From Bacteroidota bacterium (GTDB lineage: Bacteria; Bacteroidota; Kryptoniia; Kryptoniales; JAKASW01): a stretch of DNA of 5,851 nt. Location: positions 1 to 5,851 of the forward strand of contig JAJYOS010000449.1 in assembly GCA_021796055.1 (NCBI GenBank). The letters are read 5' to 3'. The notes under the pieces are model-generated. The model ran no database searches. It had not been told where the DNA came from and saw nothing but the letters and a program-made list of their open reading frames with translations. The translations under genes were made by a program, and so were the position numbers. Positions 1 through 5,851 of the stretch are shown here, one piece after another (position 1 is the first letter of the stretch; each line of letters opens with the position of its first letter).

Positions 1-3000
1 CAATAACAAGACTCCCGTGGTGACCGCCAGAATCTCGGCGGAGAGTGCGACCAAACTTGTCGTATCAAGTATCCAGCTGACGATCGGCGGCACGCTTGTG
101 CCCAATAGCTCCTCCTACTTTGACTCCACCACGGGTGTCTTCTCATATCCTGTTACGACCCCCATGCTTCCCGGGACATACTCCATAAAACTGAGCGCGG
201 CCAATGGAATTGGCAAAGTCGGGGCCGATTCTTCGACATTCACGGTGTCCAATGCAATCACGAACGCACCTTACACTTTTGTCTTCGATCCCTACAGTCC
301 AAATCTGAAATTTCTCGGGGACAGCATAAGTGCGGTATCTATCCAGGGGCCGTTCAACTTTTTTGGTGCGGACCCGCTTACCGGCCCAGACTCGGATGGA
401 ATTTTCAGGATAAACGAGATGCTCCCGGTCGGGAAGCAAATCTCCGATTATCAATATATACTGAAGGGCGCAAGCGCTGCCACAGCCTACCTGGCCGATC
501 CTGACAACCCCAATCTCGGCCCTGACTACGCTCCGTATGTCGTGAAGACAATTAATCCGGATCCGCTTCTCGAAGCAACCCAGCCTGTCCAGGGTCGGAT
601 TTTCTGGTCGCCGGTAAGTTCAGTGAATATCGGCGCGGTCATCACTGAAAATGATAGTGGTACAGTTATAGACACAAATAGCATCCATGTGTATTATGAC
701 GGGAGTGAGATACCGCGTACCGTGGACTCACTAACGAATGGGTTTGCCATAAATGCCGTCGTCGCGACCCCAGCCGTCGGGAGGCACGTCGTGCGCTTCA
801 CAGGCGCTGACCTCGACGGAAACCATGCAACCGATCGTTACCTGACTTTCGGCGTCTACCAGCCAAACACTGGTTACTATTATGTCGACGGACAAAACGA
901 CGACGACGGTGCAGGCGGATATGTCTATCCGCAGGGAGTAACTCCTCATGCGGGAGACTTGCAGGACATCCATCTCACAACGAACGCCACGAACGATTCA
1001 CTGGAGTTTACGGTCGACATGGCCGCTGTTGACGACTACACGCGATTTGCACTCGAGATCACGAACTCACTCAAGCAGGGAGATTTCGTCAACGCGCTTC
1101 CCGCCGTCGACATGCGGGTCCCTGAATGGAATAATAAGGGCGTCTATATGATCATCGCTGCCCCGACTTCCACAAAACTCGATACGATGGATAACGTATT
1201 GTACGTCGCCAGGTCGCCCTTGACGAAAGGAGCCGCGATATCTGTCAATAGCAACGCTGAGTCCACGTCCCAGTTTCGTTTCGCTGTCGCGCTTTCCGAC
1301 CTGGAAAGTGTTCTCGGCTCGTTTGCGGGGAAGTGGTATTTCGCCGGGTACACTTTCTTCGGAAATACGAGCGGAGCGATCAGCGTGGCGCCTCAGCAGG
1401 ACAACCCTTACGTTTATGATCTTGCCTTCATGGGCAATGTCGACATTCAGCACAGGCTCCTGTCCGACTACATTGGCGGTTTCAACATCGGTGCGCCGCA
1501 TCTGGCTGTGATCGGCACTGAAGGGCGCGGAGTAGCCGCGATTACACCTGCTCAGATCAGCTCGGCTCTAGCCAACAGGCCGCTGGTAAAATTGCTGACG
1601 GGCGGTGGCGACTGGTATGAAGATACCGTCAGGGTGTATGCCACGGTGAGTGATTCCTCCATCACAAGCGCAACTGTGCAGGTTACAAACAACGGCGCGG
1701 TACACGACACCACAGTCAACGTAGCTTCTGGTTTGCTTTCCGCGCTCTTGCCCCTGACCGACGGAAACAATATGATCACCGTCTCCGTGACGAAATCCTC
1801 CGTCACCACTACGAGCAAGGGAGTCTATTTCGATTACCACGCCGATCACTCGACGGATATCATAATCAAATATTCAATCAGCAGCAACGTCGTGACGATG
1901 GATGCGAGCTCTTCGACCAATCCGGACGGCCTTCCGGTAACGTTCTCCTGGACGCCGGATCCGTCCAATCCTGCTCAGGTAAACCTCACGGGCGCGAATA
2001 CCGCAACGGCATCTTACACTTCACCGGTAGCGAACGGTGAATACTATTTCAACGTGACCGCCGCCACGAGCAAAGATACGTCGTGGGCGCGCGGGATTGT
2101 CGTCGTCGATTCGGGTCAGGCACACACCGTAGATTTGACCACCTGGCATCCTGGCTGGGTCGATACGGCGGTGGTCTACGAGATATACGTCAGATCGCTG
2201 AGTCTCACCGGCAAGCTTAAGGCTGTCACCGGTCGTTTGCCCGAACTCAAACAGCTCGGAGTAAACTGCATCTGGCTGATGCCGATCTATCCGGCGGCGT
2301 CGCCTCACGGTTACAACGTTACCGACTATTATGGTGTGAATCCCGACTATGGAACGAAGACCGACCTGAAGAATCTTGTAAACGCTGCGCACCAGGAAGG
2401 GATCAAGGTAATTCTCGATATGGTGATCAACCATACTTCCGCCGTACATCCCTTTATGCAGGATGCTTTCAAGTATGGAAGCTATTCCCCATATCATGAT
2501 TTCTACGAATGGAATTCGAACGGCACTTACAATTTTCTCTTTTCCTGGTGGGATCTCCCCAACATAAATTACGAGGCCCCTTGGGTGAGACAGTATCTTC
2601 TGAGGATGCTGAAGTACTGGGTGGAAAATTTCGACATAGACGGTTACAGGTTCGACGTTGCCTGGGGAATCAACGATACGCGACCATCTGGACCTGCTTT
2701 TCTACAAAGCATGCGGGCGGAACTAAAGGCGATCAAACCGGATATCTATTTGCTGGGTGAGTGCGATGCGACCGGACTCCAATACTTCGACAAGAAATTC
2801 GATAGTGGATATGATTGGTCACTGTACTCGCTCCTGCAATCGACGATGAGCCATGTTTCCACCGTTTCGGAGTTGGACAGCCTGATAAACTGGTACAGGC
2901 TTCCCAGCTACCCATCCTACGTCCGGCCGTTCAGATTTCTGGAGAATCACGATGAAACCAGGTTTATCGATCTCTTTAGCGTCCCGCAGACCAAAATGGC

Positions 3001-3763
3001 AGCGGCTTTCCTCTATACCCTCCCGGGAACACCGTTGATCTATTCCGGCCAGGAAGTCGGGGAAACGGCTCAGCGAGACATCATAGATTGGAGCGATCCG
3101 AATAACCTGAATCCGTTCTATACGAACTTAATCCACATTCGCGACAGCAATCCTGCGTTACAACAAGGCTCATTCATGAGGCTACAGAGCTTAGCCGGAG
3201 ACTCGATTTATGCTTATCTTAGGATGTCAGGTAGCAGCAGGGTAATAGTCGTGAACAATATGTACAGCAACGTGGTGAATACCGTTCTCACTATTCCGGT
3301 GGATACACTGCACCTTGACCCGACGAAGCCGTGGTATGCGAACGACGTTCTCGACACAACAACCCAGTTTGTTACCCCGCAGAGCCTCGGCTCTCTCACT
3401 GTCAACCTTGCGCCTTACCAATCTAAAATCATCGAGCTGGCGAATTCACCTCTTACCGCAATAAGAGAAAAACCAGCGCGCCCGCTCTCATATCAGTTGT
3501 CGCAAAACTATCCTAATCCGTTCAATCCGACGACAACGATACAGTACCAGATTCCGAGACAGGAGAGAGTGACCCTGGAAATTTACGACATCCTCGGCCA
3601 GAAAATCGCGACTCTGGTCGACGGTGTGCTCCAGCCGGGTCAGTACTCCGCCATGTGGAATGGAGGCAACAATGCGGGAATTCATGTGGCGACGGGAGTC
3701 TATTTCTACCGGTTGCAGGCCGGAAGCTTCACCAGCGTGAAGAAGATGCTGCTGTTGAAGTAG
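1..3763 (+). CDS. Multidomain GH13 alpha-amylase-family enzyme with type IX secretion tail (5' partial)
   Basis: Likely secreted enzyme acting on alpha-1,4-glucans (starch, glycogen, maltodextrins) outside the cell. Residues are numbered from the GTG at 17, but the frame is open to the left edge (N-N-K-T-P precede it) and no signal peptide follows that GTG, so the true start is upstream. Visible modules: Ig-like (about 1-80); CBM48/E-set-like (86-176, QGPFNFF at 110); Ig-like (190-282); glucodextranase-C/DOMON-like (286-503); glucodextranase-B-like Ig (519-608); PKD-like (612-702, NPDG at 635). The GH13 barrel spans about 716-1040 and has every signature: region I DMVINH (801-806), region V LPNIN (847-851), region II GYRFDVAWG with nucleophile D880, region III GE with acid/base E915, and region IV NHD with D979. 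A beta domain C follows. The T9SS type-A sorting domain (about 1155-1248) has YPNPFNP (1165), GVYFYRL (1227) and terminal KKMLLLK. Two TAG stops lie in tandem. The exact specificity (amylase, neopullulanase-like or transferase) is not resolved. Confidence 0.93.
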   Translation, partial: NNKTPVVTARISAESATKLVVSSIQLTIGGTLVPNSSSYFDSTTGVFSYPVTTPMLPGTYSIKLSAANGIGKVGADSSTFTVSNAITNAPYTFVFDPYSPNLKFLGDSISAVSIQGPFNFFGADPLTGPDSDGIFRINEMLPVGKQISDYQYILKGASAATAYLADPDNPNLGPDYAPYVVKTINPDPLLEATQPVQGRIFWSPVSSVNIGAVITENDSGTVIDTNSIHVYYDGSEIPRTVDSLTNGFAINAVVATPAVGRHVVRFTGADLDGNHATDRYLTFGVYQPNTGYYYVDGQNDDDGAGGYVYPQGVTPHAGDLQDIHLTTNATNDSLEFTVDMAAVDDYTRFALEITNSLKQGDFVNALPAVDMRVPEWNNKGVYMIIAAPTSTKLDTMDNVLYVARSPLTKGAAISVNSNAESTSQFRFAVALSDLESVLGSFAGKWYFAGYTFFGNTSGAISVAPQQDNPYVYDLAFMGNVDIQHRLLSDYIGGFNIGAPHLAVIGTEGRGVAAITPAQISSALANRPLVKLLTGGGDWYEDTVRVYATVSDSSITSATVQVTNNGAVHDTTVNVASGLLSALLPLTDGNNMITVSVTKSSVTTTSKGVYFDYHADHSTDIIIKYSISSNVVTMDASSSTNPDGLPVTFSWTPDPSNPAQVNLTGANTATASYTSPVANGEYYFNVTAATSKDTSWARGIVVVDSGQAHTVDLTTWHPGWVDTAVVYEIYVRSLSLTGKLKAVTGRLPELKQLGVNCIWLMPIYPAASPHGYNVTDYYGVNPDYGTKTDLKNLVNAAHQEGIKVILDMVINHTSAVHPFMQDAFKYGSYSPYHDFYEWNSNGTYNFLFSWWDLPNINYEAPWVRQYLLRMLKYWVENFDIDGYRFDVAWGINDTRPSGPAFLQSMRAELKAIKPDIYLLGECDATGLQYFDKKFDSGYDWSLYSLLQSTMSHVSTVSELDSLINWYRLPSYPSYVRPFRFLENHDETRFIDLFSVPQTKMAAAFLYTLPGTPLIYSGQEVGETAQRDIIDWSDPNNLNPFYTNLIHIRDSNPALQQGSFMRLQSLAGDSIYAYLRMSGSSRVIVVNNMYSNVVNTVLTIPVDTLHLDPTKPWYANDVLDTTTQFVTPQSLGSLTVNLAPYQSKIIELANSPLTAIREKPARPLSYQLSQNYPNPFNPTTTIQYQIPRQERVTLEIYDILGQKIATLVDGVLQPGQYSAMWNGGNNAGIHVATGVYFYRLQAGSFTSVKKMLLLK

Positions 3764-3773
3764 TAGAGTCGTT

Positions 3774-3826
3774 GGCCGCGACCCGCTTTGTTGCTGGTGG
3801 GTTCCGATAAAAGGCTGGTCGCGGCC
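3774..3826 (+). repeat. Perfect 10-bp inverted repeat, stem-loop after the amylase gene
   Basis: GGCCGCGACC at 3774-3783 is exactly matched by GGTCGCGGCC at 3817-3826, giving a GC-rich 10-bp stem around a 33-base loop; two U-G pairs (3772-3773 with 3827-3828) could extend it in RNA. It starts 10 bases after the amylase stop codon, the usual place for a 3'-end structure. No T-run follows on either strand, so it is not a classical intrinsic terminator. It may stabilise the mRNA 3' end or act in Rho-independent-like termination without a U-tract; both roles are inferred. A smaller hairpin (3781-3787 with 3796-3802, including two G-U pairs) overlaps the left arm and could compete with it. Confidence 0.6.
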
Positions 3827-3896
3827 GGGATTGAGTATACGGGAACGAGGCGCTGTCGCCAGTGCCCGGGAACTTAGAAAGCGTACCGTAAAGAAC

Positions 3897-3902
3897 AGGA
3901 GA
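3897..3902 (+). promoter_or_regulatory. Weak, distant Shine-Dalgarno-like AGGAGA before the SGNH hydrolase gene
   Basis: AGGAGA is the only good anti-16S match upstream of the ATG at 3920, but it lies about 17 bases away, further than the usual 5-9. A short GAAG (3914-3917) sits nearer but is weak. The start is fixed by other evidence: an in-frame TAG at 3875-3877 and no ATG, GTG or TTG codon in frame between it and 3920. Weak ribosome binding sites are common in Bacteroidota, so this site may not be used. Confidence 0.25.
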
Positions 3903-3919
3903 AGCTTACTCGCGAAGTC

Positions 3920-5818
3920 ATGGCGAAAGAAATCAAGCCGCCGAAGGGAACAATCGAAAAGTCCTTGAAAGTCAGCAAGCCGAAACCGGTCAGGAAAATT
4001 TTCTATCTTGTCACCGTCCTCATTCCAGTAATCTTCTTCGTGCTCCTTGAGCTGGCGCTGAGGATATTTCACTATGGCTACGACTACACGCAATGGGTCA
4101 GCCCACTGAAAGGCAAGTACATACTCAATACTCAAATTGCCCATAAGTATTTTTATAATATGCCGGACGTTCCGCGTTCCGATGTGGATATCTTCGACGT
4201 TGTGAAGAAACCCAACTCCTTCAGAATCTTCGTGCTGGGTGAGAGCGCCGCCGCCGGATACCCGTTTCTGCCCAACGGCTCGTTCTCAAGATATCTTCAG
4301 CAACGTCTCACCCTTGAATTTCCCGATTCGAAGATCGAAGTCGTGAACTGTGCTATGACTGCTATTAACAGCTACGCGATGCGCGACTTCATGCCGGGCA
4401 TTCTCAAAGAGAAACCAAATCTGATACTCGTTTATGCAGGGAACAACGAATACTACGGCGCCCTGGGCGTAGGTTCGATGGAATCTTTCGGCACTTCAAG
4501 AGCCCTGGTCAACCTCGTCATTTATCTGGAGCAATTCAGGACCTTCCAGCTCCTTCGAAATGTGATGCAGAGGGTCACCGGACTGTTTGAAACGAAAAAG
4601 GCTCCAACCGGAACTCTGATGGCACGCATGGCGCGCAACCAATATATCGGGCTCGGTTCGAAAGTCTACGAGGAGGGTCTTGATCAGTTCAGAGGAAACA
4701 TGACGGACATTCTCGAAATGGCTAGGAAACAAAATGTGCCTGTCATACTGGGGACGCTTGCATGTAACTTGAAGGATCAGCCTCCATTCGTGTCGATCAC
4801 CCAAAACAAATTTCCTCCTGCAGATACGGTGTATCGCCAAGCGGAAGCCGATCTGGCGGAGAAGGACTATCGGGCTGCCGATTCGCTATTCAGATGGGCG
4901 AAAGATTTGGACGCCCTCAGGTTTCGCGCTCCTACCGATTTGAACGAAGAGATATTTGCACTGGGCAAAGAGTTTCACTATCCGGTTGTGAACATCGATT
5001 CGGCCTTCGACGCGTTCAGCCCGGATCATATCGTGGGTGATAACCTGATGACTGACCACCTTCACCCGACTCTCCATGGGTATCAACTCATCGGCCGTCT
5101 CTATTATGACGAGATGGAAAGAACCGGAACCCTCCCGAAAACGAAGCCCCGCGATCTCACCGACAGGCAACAAGACAGCATAACTGTATCCGACTTCCCT
5201 TTTGCCAGAATAGACAGTGTGATCGGTGAATACAGGATCAGGGTCCTGAAGAACGATTGGCCGTACATCAAGCAGCAGGATGTGATCCCGATTTATAAAT
5301 TGCTCGCCCCAAGGAATTTCATCGATACGCTTGCTTATGATTTGGTCAGTGGTGGAACTGACTGGGTGGTTGTGCATAAAGATGCTGCAGAGTATTACGC
5401 GTTGAGGGACGATTACACGCAATTCGACCGGGTGATGAGGGTGTTGGTGAGCCAGTATCCGATGTCCATCGATTATTACGACTATGCGGCGACTGTGCTT
5501 TTGCATGCCATGGACTACAGCAAAGCTTATTACTATCTTGCCGGGAGGAATAAGGTTCAGCCCACGGCCTTTTCCGAAAAGTGGCTTGGCATCATCGACC
5601 TTTCTCAGAACCGTGTCCCCTCCGCGAAGAAGCACCTTAGCGAGAGCTTGAAGTACGATAGCGATGACGCCCAGGTCTGGTATAACTTGGCCGGCGTCTA
5701 TGTGGATGAGAAAAATTACCCGAAGGCGCTGGAGACAATTAAGAAGGCGCTTTTTTTGCAGCCGAATTTCCCGGGCGCTCTTGCCCTTCGCGACGAATTG
5801 CAGAAAGCATTGAAATGA
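3920..5818 (+). CDS. Membrane-anchored SGNH/GDSL-family hydrolase with C-terminal TPR repeats
   Basis: Probable ester hydrolase or acyl-transfer enzyme of the SGNH superfamily; the substrate is unknown, and surface polysaccharide or lipid is only a guess. A Lys-rich cytoplasmic N-terminus (1-26) precedes one hydrophobic segment (27-47, ending LLELALRIF), which looks like an uncleaved signal anchor that places the rest in the periplasm. SGNH blocks: I is GESAAAG (107-113) with nucleophile S109; II is NCAMTAINSY (143-152), where Ala145 replaces the usual Gly; III is AGNNEYYG (173-180) with oxyanion N176; V is DHLHP (379-383), giving the D379/H382 pair. The segment KDLDALRFRAP (about 329-339) and the GALGVGSM stretch after block III resemble a recurring SGNH-TPR family of Ignavibacteria and relatives. 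About 495-632 is helical TPR-like sequence; the clearest repeat is 584-617 (W587, Y588, N589, L590, A591, G592, and A603). The gene is complete, starts at its only in-frame ATG, and follows the amylase after a 156-base gap, so cotranscription is possible but unproven. Confidence 0.9.
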   Translation: MAKEIKPPKGTIEKSLKVSKPKPVRKIFYLVTVLIPVIFFVLLELALRIFHYGYDYTQWVSPLKGKYILNTQIAHKYFYNMPDVPRSDVDIFDVVKKPNSFRIFVLGESAAAGYPFLPNGSFSRYLQQRLTLEFPDSKIEVVNCAMTAINSYAMRDFMPGILKEKPNLILVYAGNNEYYGALGVGSMESFGTSRALVNLVIYLEQFRTFQLLRNVMQRVTGLFETKKAPTGTLMARMARNQYIGLGSKVYEEGLDQFRGNMTDILEMARKQNVPVILGTLACNLKDQPPFVSITQNKFPPADTVYRQAEADLAEKDYRAADSLFRWAKDLDALRFRAPTDLNEEIFALGKEFHYPVVNIDSAFDAFSPDHIVGDNLMTDHLHPTLHGYQLIGRLYYDEMERTGTLPKTKPRDLTDRQQDSITVSDFPFARIDSVIGEYRIRVLKNDWPYIKQQDVIPIYKLLAPRNFIDTLAYDLVSGGTDWVVVHKDAAEYYALRDDYTQFDRVMRVLVSQYPMSIDYYDYAATVLLHAMDYSKAYYYLAGRNKVQPTAFSEKWLGIIDLSQNRVPSAKKHLSESLKYDSDDAQVWYNLAGVYVDEKNYPKALETIKKALFLQPNFPGALALRDELQKALK

Positions 5819-5851
5819 AACAAAGATTTCTCCCTCGGGTTTGGTAATATG

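Noticed and set aside
2021..2497. Minus-strand 158-codon open frame inside the GH13 region
   Set aside because: It is antisense to the conserved GH13 barrel and has Arg-rich composition typical of a shadow frame.
3786..3811. Possible promoter in the gap (TTTG at 3787-3790 with TAAAAGG about 17 bases later)
   Set aside because: The downstream element lacks the TTTG of the Bacteroidota TAnnTTTG box, and no sigma-70-like pair with normal spacing was found either.
3840..3873. Short direct repeat CGGGAAC at 3840-3846 and 3867-3873, and a 4-bp hairpin GGCG/CGCC at 3849-3860
   Set aside because: Too short to tell from chance in a GC-rich stretch; no further copies were seen in the gap.
3488..4144. 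Minus-strand 218-codon open frame covering the intergenic gap
   Set aside because: It overlaps the T9SS tail of the first gene and the start of the second, both well supported; its translation is Arg/Gln-rich low-quality sequence with no recognisable domain.
4886..5635. Minus-strand 249-codon open frame inside the SGNH gene
   Set aside because: It lies fully antisense to a protein with clear SGNH block V and TPR sequence; no motif is visible in the translation.
5751..5757. Run of seven T inside the SGNH gene, possible slippage or frameshift site
   Set aside because: The frame reads K-K-A-L-F-L-Q straight through a good TPR helix on both sides, so no frameshift is needed or indicated.

Overview
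The window carries two co-oriented plus-strand genes and almost nothing else. The organism is most likely a member of the Bacteroidota/Ignavibacteriota-Chlorobi assemblage. The main reason is that the first protein ends in a textbook type IX secretion (T9SS) C-terminal sorting domain, with an Ignavibacteria-style YPNPFNP motif followed by a FlgD-like beta-domain and a final KKMLLLK. The poor Shine-Dalgarno signal before the second gene fits the same group. This placement rests on protein style only, not on a marker gene.

Positions 1-3763 hold the 3' part of a very large secreted alpha-amylase-family (GH13) enzyme. Its reading frame is already open at the left edge, so the N-terminus, including the expected Sec signal peptide, lies outside the window. 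The visible 1253 codons read as a string of beta-sandwich modules: an Ig-like module, a CBM48/E-set-like module, a second Ig-like module, a glucodextranase-C/DOMON-like module, a glucodextranase-B-like Ig module and a PKD-like module. These are followed by a complete GH13 barrel with all catalytic motifs, a domain C and the T9SS tail. The protein is best read as an exported alpha-glucan hydrolase or transglycosylase, either cell-surface attached or released.

Positions 3764-3919 are a 156-base intergenic gap. It contains a perfect 10-bp inverted repeat 10 bases after the stop codon, with no T-tract, and no convincing promoter.

Positions 3920-5818 encode a complete 632-residue membrane-anchored SGNH/GDSL-type hydrolase with C-terminal TPR-like repeats. 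It is probably an esterase or acyl-/acetyl-transfer enzyme acting on the outer side of the inner membrane; its substrate cannot be read from sequence. The last 33 bases hold no supported gene.

The genes share a strand but their functional link is unproven. One digests extracellular alpha-glucan; the other might modify a surface polymer. I see no CRISPR array, mobile element, tRNA or rRNA, and no clearly undescribed system. The most unusual items are the modular build of the amylase and an active-site block II substitution in the SGNH protein.
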